Source of the DNA: Rhodospirillales bacterium | Lineage (GTDB): Bacteria; Pseudomonadota; Alphaproteobacteria; Rhodospirillales; Casp-alpha2 | DNA: 64,000 bases | Assembly (NCBI GenBank): GCA_017640505.1 | Contig: JAEPQO010000001.1 | Span: forward strand, 1,504,625-1,568,624 | Reading direction: 5' to 3' | Shown: piece by piece, positions 29,449-36,949 of the stretch | Layout of the letters: each line of letters begins with the position of its first letter | How positions within the stretch are numbered: the first letter of the stretch is position 1 | Notes under the pieces: model-generated | Told to the model about the DNA's origin: nothing | The model's database searches: none | Seen by the model: the letters and a program-made list of their open reading frames with translations, nothing else | Translations under genes and position numbers: made by a program

Positions 29449-30734
29449 TGAACGAACTGGCCGCCAAAGCGGGAGACAACTCTTCGCCCGTAGGCCCGGG
29501 CGACAATAGCATGCAGGCCTACGACGTTGACCGCATCCGCGAGGATTTCCCGATCCTCAAGGAAAAGGTCTACGACAAGCCGCTGGTGTATCTGGATAAC
29601 GGTGCCAGCGCGCAGAAGCCGCGCCAGGTGATCGAGGCGATGAACGATTGCATGGAGCACTATTACGCCAACGTGCATCGCGGCAATCACCGCATGAGCC
29701 AGCTGTCGACGGACGCCTACGAACAGGCGCGCCACAAGATCGCCGGGTTCCTGAATGCGCCCGATCACCACGAGGTGGTGTTCACCAAGGGCGGCACGGA
29801 AGCCATCAACCTGGTCGCCGCCAGCTATGGCCGCAAGTACCTGTCGGAGGGCGACGAGGTCATCGTCACGGTGATGGAGCATCACGCCAACATCGTGCCG
29901 TGGCAGCTTTTGCGGGCCGAGAAGGGCATCGTCCTCAAGGTCGTCGACTGTGACGACGACGGCAACTTCCGCATGGACCAGTTCGAGGAACTGCTGTCGC
30001 CGAAGACCAAGATCGTTGCCTGCGCGCATATTTCGAACGTGCTGGGCACCGTGCTGCCGGTCGAAGAGATCATCAAGAAAGCGCATGCCGTCGGCGCCAA
30101 GGTGCTGCTCGACGGCTGCCAGGCGGTGCCGCACACCAAGATCGACGTGCAGACGCTCGGTGCCGATTTCTATGTGTTCTCCAGCCACAAACTCTATGGG
30201 CCGACGGGCTCGGGCGTTTTGTGGGCGCCAAAGGAGCTGTTGAACTCGATGCCGCCTTACCAGGGTGGCGGCGACATGATTGACCGGGTGACGTTCGAGG
30301 AAACGACATTCCAGGATACGCCGCACCGCTTCGAAGCGGGCACCCCCGCCATTGTCGAGGCGATCGGTTTCGGTGCCGCCGTGGATTATGTCGAGAAAAT
30401 CGGTCTCGACAACATTCACGCCCACGAAATGGGCCTGCTGCATTACTGCACCGAGCGGCTTTCCAAGATCGAGGGGCTGAAGATCGTCGGCAACGCGGAC
30501 GAAAAGGCCTCCATCGTCTCGTTCGTCATGGACGATGCGCACATTTCCGATATCGGTACGCTCATCGACCGTGCCGGTGTCGCGGTCCGGGTCGGCCATC
30601 ACTGCGCACAGCCGCTGATGGACCGCTTCGGCATCCCGGGGACGGCGCGCGCCTCGTTCGGGCTCTACAACACCAAGCAGGAAATCGATGCGCTGTACGA
30701 TTCCCTGATGCTTGTGAAACAGATGTTTTCCTGA
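29448..30734 (+). CDS. sufS: Group II cysteine desulfurase SufS
   Basis: A 428-residue PLP enzyme. PLP Lys is in SSHKLYGPTGSGVLW, the active Cys in VGHHCAQPLMDRFG, and the N-terminal YLDNGASAQKP block is typical of SufS. The start at 29448 overlaps the sufD stop. The N-terminus carries about 20 extra residues before the family's usual DVDRIREDFPIL. SufE, the usual sulfur acceptor, is not encoded in this operon, so transfer may go directly to SufB, through SufT or A-type proteins, or through a SufE encoded elsewhere. Confidence 0.96.
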   Translation: MNELAAKAGDNSSPVGPGDNSMQAYDVDRIREDFPILKEKVYDKPLVYLDNGASAQKPRQVIEAMNDCMEHYYANVHRGNHRMSQLSTDAYEQARHKIAGFLNAPDHHEVVFTKGGTEAINLVAASYGRKYLSEGDEVIVTVMEHHANIVPWQLLRAEKGIVLKVVDCDDDGNFRMDQFEELLSPKTKIVACAHISNVLGTVLPVEEIIKKAHAVGAKVLLDGCQAVPHTKIDVQTLGADFYVFSSHKLYGPTGSGVLWAPKELLNSMPPYQGGGDMIDRVTFEETTFQDTPHRFEAGTPAIVEAIGFGAAVDYVEKIGLDNIHAHEMGLLHYCTERLSKIEGLKIVGNADEKASIVSFVMDDAHISDIGTLIDRAGVAVRVGHHCAQPLMDRFGIPGTARASFGLYNTKQEIDALYDSLMLVKQMFS

Positions 30735-31357
30735 TGTTCGGACTGTTCAAAAAGAAAGAGACGGCAAAGGACGAAATGGTGAGCGAAGACAGCACGGCCA
30801 AAAGCGTCGCCAAGAGCGAAGACGAGATAAAGGCTGCCGAAGACAAGGTGCGCGACACGCTTAACGTCCGCGATGAACAGGAACGCGCGGCGAGCGGCGA
30901 CACCCGCGGCCAGCACGTTCAGATGGACGAATTCGTGCCGCCGCCCGGCATGACCGGCGGGACGCCTTCGGGCATCCCCGGGTTCGACTATTCGCCCGTC
31001 GACCCGAACGAGGAATTCAAGGCGACCGGCGGTGAACCGCTCGAGGACGGCGTGCCGATGGCGACCGAGGAGGCCATCGTCGCCGCGCTGCAGACCGTCT
31101 ATGACCCGGAAATCCCGGTGAATATCTATGATCTCGGTCTGATTTACGGCCTTGAGATCGGCGAGAAGGGCGAGATCAAGATCGACATGACCCTGACCGC
31201 GCCGGGCTGCCCCGTTGCCGGCGAAATGCCGGGCATGGTGGTGCGTGCCGTGGAACCGGTTGAAGGTACGGGCGAGATCGAGGTCTCGCTGGTGTGGGAA
31301 CCGCAATGGACGCCGGAACGGATGTCCGAGGATGCGAAGCTGGCGCTGGGGTTCTGA
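30734..31357 (+). CDS. sufT: SufT-like Fe-S assembly factor (MIP18/DUF59) with N-terminal extension
   Basis: A 207-residue protein. Residues about 108-205 are a DUF59/MIP18 domain: EEAIVAALQTVYDPEIPVNI, DLGLIYGLEI and the conserved Cys in LTAPGCPVAGEMP. Related SufT proteins help mature Fe-S proteins. The first 105 residues are a charged, low-complexity region (MFGLFKKKE, then KSEDEIKAAEDKVRDTLNV) absent from short SufT proteins. The ATG shares one base with the sufS stop. Confidence 0.9.
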   Translation: MFGLFKKKETAKDEMVSEDSTAKSVAKSEDEIKAAEDKVRDTLNVRDEQERAASGDTRGQHVQMDEFVPPPGMTGGTPSGIPGFDYSPVDPNEEFKATGGEPLEDGVPMATEEAIVAALQTVYDPEIPVNIYDLGLIYGLEIGEKGEIKIDMTLTAPGCPVAGEMPGMVVRAVEPVEGTGEIEVSLVWEPQWTPERMSEDAKLALGF

Positions 31358-31395
31358 CACCGTGCGGCGGCGCGGCATATGTTAAGCACGGGTTG

Positions 31396-31415
31396 ATCCG
31401 GAAAGCGAACCGGAT
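31396..31415. other. Small hairpin in the sufT-sufA gap
   Basis: ATCCGG (31396-31401) and CCGGAT (31410-31415) flank an 8-base loop in the only sizeable gap (89 bases) inside the suf operon. It could be a processing or partial-termination site that sets sufA-fdx levels apart from sufBCDS, or a chance dyad. Confidence 0.3.
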
Positions 31416-31446
31416 TACCTAATGAGGAAGATGACGGAGTAAATCG

Positions 31447-31794
31447 ATGACCGAACAGACGAAACCGACGCTGATTACGCTGACCGATGCCGCCGCGGAC
31501 CACGTGCGCGCGCTGATGAGCAAGAGCGAGCAGCCGGTCGCCGGTCTCCGTGTGAGCGTCTCGACCAAGGGCTGCTCGGGTCTTTCCTACGTCTTCGAAT
31601 ACGCCGACGAGAAGCGCCCGTTCGAGGAAGAAGTCGATCACGACGGCGCACGCATCTTCATCGATCCGATGGCGACCATGTTCCTGGTCGGCGCCGAAAT
31701 GGATTACGAGGAAGGCGCGCTGCGTTCGGGCTTCACCTTCAACAATCCCAACGAAAAGAGCCGCTGCGGCTGCGGCGAAAGCTTCTCGGTCTAA
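31447..31794 (+). CDS. sufA: A-type Fe-S carrier protein (SufA/IscA/ErpA family)
   Basis: A 115-residue cluster carrier. The three invariant Cys are in TKGCSGLSYVF and RCGCGESFSV (CxC near the C-terminus). The family block VSVSTKGCSGLSY and FIDPMATMFLVG are clear. It lies 89 bases after sufT and 6 bases before the ferredoxin gene. It is called SufA by context; sequence alone does not separate SufA from IscA. Confidence 0.94.
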   Translation: MTEQTKPTLITLTDAAADHVRALMSKSEQPVAGLRVSVSTKGCSGLSYVFEYADEKRPFEEEVDHDGARIFIDPMATMFLVGAEMDYEEGALRSGFTFNNPNEKSRCGCGESFSV

Positions 31795-31800
31795 GCTTCA

Positions 31801-32133
31801 ATGGCAACGTACAAGATGACCTTCGTCCATCCGGACGGACGCGAACAGGTTTGCGACGCGCCGGAGGGACTGTCGGTCCTGGAAGTTGCGCACCGCAACA
31901 TGATCGATATTGAAGGCGCCTGCGAAGGCTCCATGGCGTGTTCCACGTGTCACGTCATCGTCGACCCGGCATGGTTCGAGAAGCTCGAGCCCGCAGTCGA
32001 GGAAGAGGAAGACATGCTCGACCTCACCTTCGGCCTGAAGAAGACATCGCGTCTCGGCTGCCAGATCCGAATGACGGCGGACCTCGACGGCCTCGTCGTC
32101 ACCCTGCCTGCGGAACACCGCAACCTGATGTGA
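31801..32133 (+). CDS. fdx: [2Fe-2S] ferredoxin of the Fe-S operon
   Basis: A 110-residue adrenodoxin-type ferredoxin. Cluster Cys are in GACEGSMACSTCHVIV (C-x5-C-x2-C) with the fourth in RLGCQIRM. The acidic patch EPAVEEEEDMLDLTFGL is typical of vertebrate-type ferredoxins that deliver electrons for cluster assembly. It is the last gene of the operon, and its stop is 6 bases before a cloverleaf repeat. Confidence 0.94.
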   Translation: MATYKMTFVHPDGREQVCDAPEGLSVLEVAHRNMIDIEGACEGSMACSTCHVIVDPAWFEKLEPAVEEEEDMLDLTFGLKKTSRLGCQIRMTADLDGLVVTLPAEHRNLM

Positions 32134-32139
32134 TCAGCC

Positions 32140-32249
32140 CCCCCTCACCTAACCTCTCCCCCTGAGAGGGGGAGAGGGACTAATGGGGTGCGATTTTGCG
32201 TCAGGGTCCCTCTCCACCACGGATGTGGGGGAGAGGACAGGTGAGGGGG
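32140..32249. repeat. Cloverleaf repeat, copy A, between convergent fdx and lysE-type genes
   Basis: A 110-bp element bounded by a perfect 11-bp inverted repeat, CCCCCTCACCT (32140-32150) and AGGTGAGGGGG (32239-32249). Inside are two further hairpins built from CTCTCCCCC/GGGGGAGAG and CCTCTCC/GGAGAGG sequences. It begins 6 bases after the fdx stop and ends directly at the TAG of the opposing gene, so it fills the gap. A second copy lies at 36835-36946. It probably acts as a two-way terminator. Confidence 0.85.
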
Positions 32250-32852
32250 CTATCCGCCGCGCACGCTCTCGTAATAAATCGCCAGGCCGACCACCAGCAG
32301 CATGGAGAGCGCCATCGCGACGTTGATGGCGCGTTGGCCTTTCGGACCCAGCGGCAGCTTCTTGAGGCTCGCGCCGATGCCGTTCCAGAGGAAATGGATC
32401 GGGAACGAGATCGAAGCGAAGATCAGGAACTTCATCAGAAGTTCGATGCCGGCGTTTTCCGGATAGAAGTTGAAGCCGCCGACGACCGTGGTGAACACCG
32501 CATAGGCTTTCGGGTTGATCAGCGAGAGCGTGGCGCCATTGAGGAAGCCGAGCGGCTTGTCGGTTTCGATGATGGCGACGCCGCTGCCCAAGGTGGCGAT
32601 GCGCCAAGCCAGATAGAGCAGGTAGCAGAGCGACGCCCCCAGCAGGATCACCCGCACGAACGGGACCGAGAAGACGAGCGCGGCAAAACCGCTCGCCACC
32701 ATGCCCATCACCACAAGCGAGCCGATGACGACGCCCAGCAGATAGGGGATACCGGCCCGAAATCCGTAGGCCGCACCGACACCGGCAACGGTCAGCACGC
32801 CCGGGCCCGGTGTGATGATCAGGAAAAAGACGGCGGTGATGAACGTCAGCAC
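32250..32852 (-). CDS. LysE/RhtB-family amino-acid exporter
   Basis: A 200-residue inner-membrane protein with about six hydrophobic helices. The N-terminal signature FLIITPGPGVLTVAGVGAAY (with the TPGP motif) and the central INPKAYAVFTTVV segment are typical of RhtB/LysE exporters of amino acids or homoserine lactones. The substrate cannot be told. The start lies 4 bases after the stop of the CurA-like gene, so they form an operon. Confidence 0.92.
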   Translation of the reverse strand: MLTFITAVFFLIITPGPGVLTVAGVGAAYGFRAGIPYLLGVVIGSLVVMGMVASGFAALVFSVPFVRVILLGASLCYLLYLAWRIATLGSGVAIIETDKPLGFLNGATLSLINPKAYAVFTTVVGGFNFYPENAGIELLMKFLIFASISFPIHFLWNGIGASLKKLPLGPKGQRAINVAMALSMLLVVGLAIYYESVRGG

Positions 32853-32856
32853 CGGG

Positions 32857-33864
32857 TCAGGCCATTTTCACGAGCTGTTTGCCGACGTTCTTGCCTTCCA
32901 GCATGCCGATAAAGGCGGCGGGGGCGTTCTCGATCCCCTCCGCGATGGTTTCCCGGAAGGCCAGCTTGCCGGATGCAATCAGGCCCTCGATCTCGGCGCG
33001 GGCATCGGGCCAGACGTCCTTGTGTGCGCTGAGCACGAAACCTTCCATCTTCAGCGATTTGTCGAAGAAAAGATGCAGGTTCTTCACGCCGTAATGCTCG
33101 CCCGCCTCGTTATAGGCCGAGAGTACGCCGCACACCGGGATGCGGCCGAAGCGGTTCATGTTGGCAAGCGCCGCTTCAAGCACTTCGCCGCCGACGTTGT
33201 CGAAATAGACGTCGACGCCGTCGGGTGCGGCCGCCCTGATCTGAGCCGCCAGGTCCGGCGCCTTGTAATCGACGCAGGCATCGAAGCCGAACGTGTCCTC
33301 GACCAGTTCGCATTTTTCGGATCCGCCGGCGATGCCGACGGCGCGGCAGCCCCAGGCCTTGGCCAGCTGACCGACCGTGCTGCCGACCGAGCCCGCGGCG
33401 GCAGAAACGAGCACCGTCTCGCCCGGTTTCGGATCGCCGGTGATCTTGAGGCCGACCCACGCCGTCGTCCCGGTCGACCCGCAGGCGCCGAGATAGGCAC
33501 TCAGCGGTACGCCGTCTTTCGGCTCGATCACGAAATCCAGGTTGGAGCCGTCGGAGACCACGTGCGTCCGCCAGCCGAGCCGGCCGATGACGTGCGTGCC
33601 AATCGGATAATCGGGGTTGTTCGTCTCGATTACCTCGCCCAGCACGCGGCCGACCATCAGGTCGCCGGGTTTGAGCACGTTCGGGGAATAGGTCCAGCCA
33701 CCGCCCATCAGCATGCGTTGATAGGGATCGAGCGATAGATACAGGTTCTTCAAAAGAAATTCGCCGTCGCCGGGTTGCGGCATCGGTGCCTCGGCGATCT
33801 CGAAGTTGTCCGCCGTCGGCATGCCGTCGGGCGTGCTTTTGAATAGAACCTGCGTGTTGGACAA
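32857..33864 (-). CDS. NADP-dependent oxidoreductase (CurA/YncB-like, MDR superfamily)
   Basis: A 335-residue zinc-independent medium-chain dehydrogenase/reductase. YLSLDPYQRMLM near the N-terminus, the GACGSTGTTAWVGL segment, the Rossmann motif VSAAAGSVGSTVGQLAK and YFDNVGGEVL are characteristic of the CurA/leukotriene-B4-dehydrogenase-like group, which reduces enones with NADPH. The substrate is unknown. It is first gene of an operon with the LysE-type exporter. Confidence 0.93.
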   Translation of the reverse strand: MSNTQVLFKSTPDGMPTADNFEIAEAPMPQPGDGEFLLKNLYLSLDPYQRMLMGGGWTYSPNVLKPGDLMVGRVLGEVIETNNPDYPIGTHVIGRLGWRTHVVSDGSNLDFVIEPKDGVPLSAYLGACGSTGTTAWVGLKITGDPKPGETVLVSAAAGSVGSTVGQLAKAWGCRAVGIAGGSEKCELVEDTFGFDACVDYKAPDLAAQIRAAAPDGVDVYFDNVGGEVLEAALANMNRFGRIPVCGVLSAYNEAGEHYGVKNLHLFFDKSLKMEGFVLSAHKDVWPDARAEIEGLIASGKLAFRETIAEGIENAPAAFIGMLEGKNVGKQLVKMA

Positions 33865-33887
33865 TTTCCCCTCCCGGTGTCGTAATC

Positions 33888-33916
33888 TCTGTCCCAGTTG
33901 CTTATCTTGGGACTGA
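33888..33916. promoter_or_regulatory. Dyad in the divergent curA-like / rraA-like intergenic region
   Basis: GTCCCA (33891-33896) and TGGGAC (33908-33913) flank 11 bases. The arms extend to 9 bp with one mismatch. The 94-base region separates two divergent operons, so this could be an operator for either. No regulator gene is adjacent. Confidence 0.35.
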
Positions 33917-33958
33917 AGGGTTCACAAGCAACCCGCTAATACTTTGGGGAGAGACAAC

Positions 33959-34660
33959 ATGGACGCGGAACTGCGCCAAAAACTCGAAAACGTCGCCGTC
34001 GCGACGCTCACCACCGTCATGCTGAAAAAAGGCATCCGCACCACTTGGATCAAGGGCTCGATGCCGTACTGCTTTGCCGACAAGCGTGTCGTCGGCCCGG
34101 CGTTCACCATGCGCTACGCACCGGCGCGCGAGGATCTTGCGACCCCGGCGGCGTGGACCTCGCCGACGTCGACCCGCGCCGCGATCGAGGACATGCCCGA
34201 AGGCTGCTTCGTCGTTATCGACGCCCGCGGCGAGGATGCGGCGGGCGTGATGGGCGATATCCTGACCGCACGCATGAAAAAACGCGGCGTCGTCGCCATG
34301 GTCACCGACGGCGTGATGCGGGATGCCGCGGGCGTCAAGGCGGTCGGCCTGCCGATCTGGTGCAACGGCACCGCGGCACCGGCGGCGGTGCACAAGATGG
34401 CCTTCGTCGGCTGGCAGGAACCTATCGGATGCGGCGAAACAACGGTCTTCCCCGACGACATCATCGTCGCCGACGAAGACGGTGCGGTGGTGGTGCCGCA
34501 AGCCATCGTCGAAGAGGTCGCCGAAGCCGCCGTCGCGCAGGAACACCTGGAAGCCTGGATCGTCTCGCAGGTCGAGGAGGGCTATCCGCTGCCGGGGCTC
34601 TATCCGCCCAACGAGGAAACCCTGGCGCGCTACGAAGACTTCAAGAAGAACGGGGGCTGA
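33959..34660 (+). CDS. RraA-like protein / 4-hydroxy-4-methyl-2-oxoglutarate aldolase family
   Basis: A 233-residue member of the RraA/HMG-aldolase family. The metal- and substrate-binding motif DGVMRDAAGVK (DGxxRD) and CFVVIDARGEDAAGVMGDIL are present. Family members are either class II pyruvate aldolases of aromatic catabolism or regulators of RNase E. Linkage to a ring-oxidising cupin makes the catabolic role more likely here. The ATG at 33959 follows GGGGAGAG by 5 bases, which favours it over the TTG at 33944. Confidence 0.85.
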   Translation: MDAELRQKLENVAVATLTTVMLKKGIRTTWIKGSMPYCFADKRVVGPAFTMRYAPAREDLATPAAWTSPTSTRAAIEDMPEGCFVVIDARGEDAAGVMGDILTARMKKRGVVAMVTDGVMRDAAGVKAVGLPIWCNGTAAPAAVHKMAFVGWQEPIGCGETTVFPDDIIVADEDGAVVVPQAIVEEVAEAAVAQEHLEAWIVSQVEEGYPLPGLYPPNEETLARYEDFKKNGG

Positions 34661-34662
34661 TC

Positions 34663-35190
34663 ATGGACGAAGCAAGGAAACAGCCGATCCCGGCACCTTA
34701 TACCGGCCCGAACGTGACCGATGGCATCGACGAGATTTTCGTTCAGGATGCGTTCGCCGACGACGACGAGCGCCTGTGGGTGCCGCTGGCGCCCGACCGC
34801 TGGTCGCGGCCGCTGTGCCTCAATGTCTCTCAGGGCTACTGGGTGCATCTGACCAAGGTCCGGGGCGGCGGCTTCCTGTCCCGGCACCGCCATCCGGCCC
34901 CTGTGCACGGCTTTGTCATCAAGGGTCAGTGGCGTTACCTGGAAAAGGACTGGGTGGCGACGCCCGGGTCCTACCTGTTCGAGCCGCCGGGCGAGATCCA
35001 CACGCTGGTCGTTGATGAAGACTGCGACGAGATGATCACGCTGTTCCACAACACCGGCGCCATCATCTATTGCGACGAAAACGGCAAGGTCACGGGCTCG
35101 ACCGATGTGTTCGACCGCATCGAGGCCTGCCGCAGGCATTTCATCGAGGTGGGCTTGGGCGCCGATTACGTCGAGAACTTCATCCGCTGA
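34663..35190 (+). CDS. Cupin-domain dioxygenase, 2,4'-dihydroxyacetophenone dioxygenase-like
   Basis: A 175-residue single-domain cupin. Motif 1 is SRHRHPAPVHGFVIKG with three His plus Glu/Gln region, and motif 2 is PPGEIHTLVVDE. The arrangement and the N-terminal block DERLWVPLAPDRWSRPLCL resemble 2,4'-dihydroxyacetophenone dioxygenase family proteins, which cleave a C-C bond using Fe. It begins 2 bases after the RraA-like stop, so the two probably act in one pathway. The substrate is not known. Confidence 0.8.
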   Translation: MDEARKQPIPAPYTGPNVTDGIDEIFVQDAFADDDERLWVPLAPDRWSRPLCLNVSQGYWVHLTKVRGGGFLSRHRHPAPVHGFVIKGQWRYLEKDWVATPGSYLFEPPGEIHTLVVDEDCDEMITLFHNTGAIIYCDENGKVTGSTDVFDRIEACRRHFIEVGLGADYVENFIR

Positions 35191-35191
35191 G

Positions 35192-35725
35192 TTATTTGTA
35201 ACCGCGCGCCGTGTTGTAGGCGTCGCGCTGTTCGGGCGTCAGGATCTTTACCATCTCGAAGTGGTAGCCGAGGTGATGCGCGCGCAGCCGCCCCCACGCC
35301 TCGGCGGCGGCTAGAGTGCGTTCTTTGAGCGTGTTCTTGTCGGCATGGCCGTGCTGGAACATACGATCCAGCTTCGTTTCCGCGTCGATAACGTTCTGCC
35401 CGAGTTTGATGGCGCCGGCTTTCATCTCGTCGAATAGCGCCTGCGTCTTCGTGCGTTGGCTGTCGTTCAGTGCAAGCCGGTCGGCAAGTTCCAACACATG
35501 CGCGGGCCCCGGGTAACCGTTGAGCTCGGCGGGCAACGCGAGCCCCATGCCCTTGCCGTTCATGAGTTCGTCCATATCATCAGAGCCCAGGGCCTTTATT
35601 GCGCGGTCCTCCATCCCGGCATACGGGCTTTGGCCTTTGTGCGCATGGGGCCCCGACGCTGCGGCGCCCGTCGCTGCGAGAAGCCACAAGGCGCTGACGA
35701 TAAGACCGAGGTGACGAAGTTTCAT
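35192..35725 (-). CDS. Spy/CpxP-like periplasmic protein with LTxxQ motif
   Basis: A 177-residue exported helical protein. The ATG at 35725 starts a signal peptide (MKLRHLGLIVSALWLLAATG, cleavage near AAASG) and a His-containing mature end (GPHAHKGQ). The C-terminal motif ILTPEQRDAYN is the LTxxQ signature of Spy/CpxP/ZraP-type periplasmic chaperones and metal-responsive proteins. A longer reading to 35842 would cross the regulator's promoter. It is divergent from a Crp/Fnr gene and ends 1 base after the cupin gene on the other strand. Confidence 0.8.
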   Translation of the reverse strand: MKLRHLGLIVSALWLLAATGAAASGPHAHKGQSPYAGMEDRAIKALGSDDMDELMNGKGMGLALPAELNGYPGPAHVLELADRLALNDSQRTKTQALFDEMKAGAIKLGQNVIDAETKLDRMFQHGHADKNTLKERTLAAAEAWGRLRAHHLGYHFEMVKILTPEQRDAYNTARGYK

Positions 35726-35777
35726 GGGGTAGGCTCCTGTTTCATTCGATGCGTTATATTGCCGCGAACGGTTATTC

Positions 35778-36341
35778 ATGAATATGATATCTATCATGTC
35801 GGATCGATTTTTGACCACCCTCGCCGAACTCCCCGGCCGCACGCGACGCTTCGCACGTGGAGAGACGCTTTTTTTGACCGGGGATGCGGTGACGTCCGTA
35901 TTCCTCGTTGCGGCGGGCAGTGTCGAACTGGTCCGCCGGGACGCTGACGGTCACAGCATCGTCTTGCATCGCGCCGCTGCAGGCAGTGTGCTTGCGGAAG
36001 CATCACTCTTTGCCGGTGCGTATCATTGCGACGCGGTCGCCACATCGTCAGGCGCGGCACACGTCGTTCCCCGTCCCCGCGTGCTGGCGGCGCTCGAGGC
36101 CGATGCGGGGCTGGCTCTGGCCATCGCCGAAAGCCTGGCGCACGACGTGCAGGCCGCACGCGCCCGTTCCGAGGTGCTGGTGCGCCGGACGGTGTCGGCG
36201 CGGCTCGATGGTTGGCTTGCACTTAACGGGCAGATGCCGGAAAAAGGAGCGTGGCACGGCATCGCCGCCGAGATCGGCGTCTCACCCGAAGCGCTGTATC
36301 GCGAGTTGGCGTGCCGCCGTAAACAGAGAGGATTGCCCTGA
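35778..36341 (+). CDS. Crp/Fnr-family transcriptional regulator
   Basis: A 187-residue regulator with a cyclic-nucleotide-binding-like beta roll (RFARGETLFLTGDAVTSVFL, residues about 20-110), a dimer helix and a short C-terminal HTH (WHGIAAEIGVSPEALYRELA). The HTH is shorter than in canonical Crp. No N-terminal Cys cluster is present, so it is not an O2-sensing Fe-S FNR; a DNR/NnrR-like or metal-stress role is possible. ATGs at 35778, 35784 and 35796 are all possible starts, and none has a good ribosome binding site. The cytochrome c gene begins 1 base after its stop. Confidence 0.82.
   Translation: MNMISIMSDRFLTTLAELPGRTRRFARGETLFLTGDAVTSVFLVAAGSVELVRRDADGHSIVLHRAAAGSVLAEASLFAGAYHCDAVATSSGAAHVVPRPRVLAALEADAGLALAIAESLAHDVQAARARSEVLVRRTVSARLDGWLALNGQMPEKGAWHGIAAEIGVSPEALYRELACRRKQRGLP
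35784..35797. promoter_or_regulatory. FNR-like palindrome at the Crp/Fnr regulator start
   Basis: ATGAT-ATCT-ATCAT is a perfect palindrome in its arms and differs from the FNR/DNR consensus TTGAT-N4-ATCAA by one base in each arm. It lies between the divergent Spy-like gene (59 bases from its start) and the Crp/Fnr gene, overlapping candidate start codons of the latter. Autorepression by the encoded regulator is the obvious inference. Confidence 0.5.
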
Positions 36342-36342
36342 C

Positions 36343-36825
36343 ATGGCTTTGTTCGGCCGAACCCCGATCCCGCTTTATGCTGCGGCATTGTTGCTCGGGA
36401 CGCTGCTGGTCTATCAGATCTATGCCCCGAAGGGGGAACGTACGGACATTGAGCTCTATCCCGACGATGTGCAGATGGTCGCCGACGGAAAGGCGCTTTA
36501 TGCCCAGCATTGTGCGAGCTGTCATGGTGCCGGGCTGGAGGGTCAGAGCAACTGGCGCGAACGAAAATCCAACGGACGTCTGCCGGCGCCGCCGCACGAC
36601 GAGACCGGACACACGTGGCATCACGACGACCTGTCGCTGTTCAAGCTGACCAAACACGGCCTGCAGTTCGTTGCCGGCGACGACTACGAAAGCGACATGC
36701 CCGCGTACAAGGACGTGCTGTCGGACCGGGACATTGTCGCCATTCTTTCGTTCATCAAGTCGACGTGGCCGGCGAAAGTCCGCGAAACCCACGACGAGAT
36801 CAACCGCCGCGCCAGGCTGAAGTAA
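36343..36825 (+). CDS. Membrane-anchored cytochrome c
   Basis: A 160-residue protein with an uncleaved N-terminal helix (residues 8-25, PLYAAALLLGTLLVYQI) followed by a periplasmic class I cytochrome c domain. The heme site is CASCHG (about residues 59-63), and the distal Met is probably in SDMPAYKDVL. The C-terminal helix DRDIVAILSFIKSTWP is typical. It is cotranscribed with the Crp/Fnr gene. Cytochromes of this kind often stand next to copper proteins or oxidases; no oxidase gene is near. Confidence 0.88.
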   Translation: MALFGRTPIPLYAAALLLGTLLVYQIYAPKGERTDIELYPDDVQMVADGKALYAQHCASCHGAGLEGQSNWRERKSNGRLPAPPHDETGHTWHHDDLSLFKLTKHGLQFVAGDDYESDMPAYKDVLSDRDIVAILSFIKSTWPAKVRETHDEINRRARLK

Positions 36826-36834
36826 TCACGTGCA

Positions 36835-36946
36835 CCCCCTCACCTAGCCTCTCCCCCTTTAAGGGAGAGAGGGATCATAGCGGGACGTGTGTTGATACGA
36901 GAGTCCCTCTCCACCACGAATGTGGGGGAGAGGACAGGTGAGGGGG
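36835..36946. repeat. Cloverleaf repeat, copy B, between convergent cytochrome c and dmdA genes
   Basis: A 112-bp element with the same outer arms as copy A, CCCCCTCACCT (36835-36845) and AGGTGAGGGGG (36936-36946), and almost the same right half (CCACCACGAATGTGGGGGAG against CCACCACGGATGTGGGGGAG). The middle 30 bases differ. It starts 9 bases after the cytochrome stop and ends 3 bases before the opposing stop codon. Confidence 0.85.
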
Positions 36947-36949
36947 CAA

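Noticed and set aside
24639-30602. Series of minus-strand frames of 400-440 codons opposite iscS, sufB, sufD and sufS
   Set aside because: All lie exactly opposite conserved genes and show no family features.
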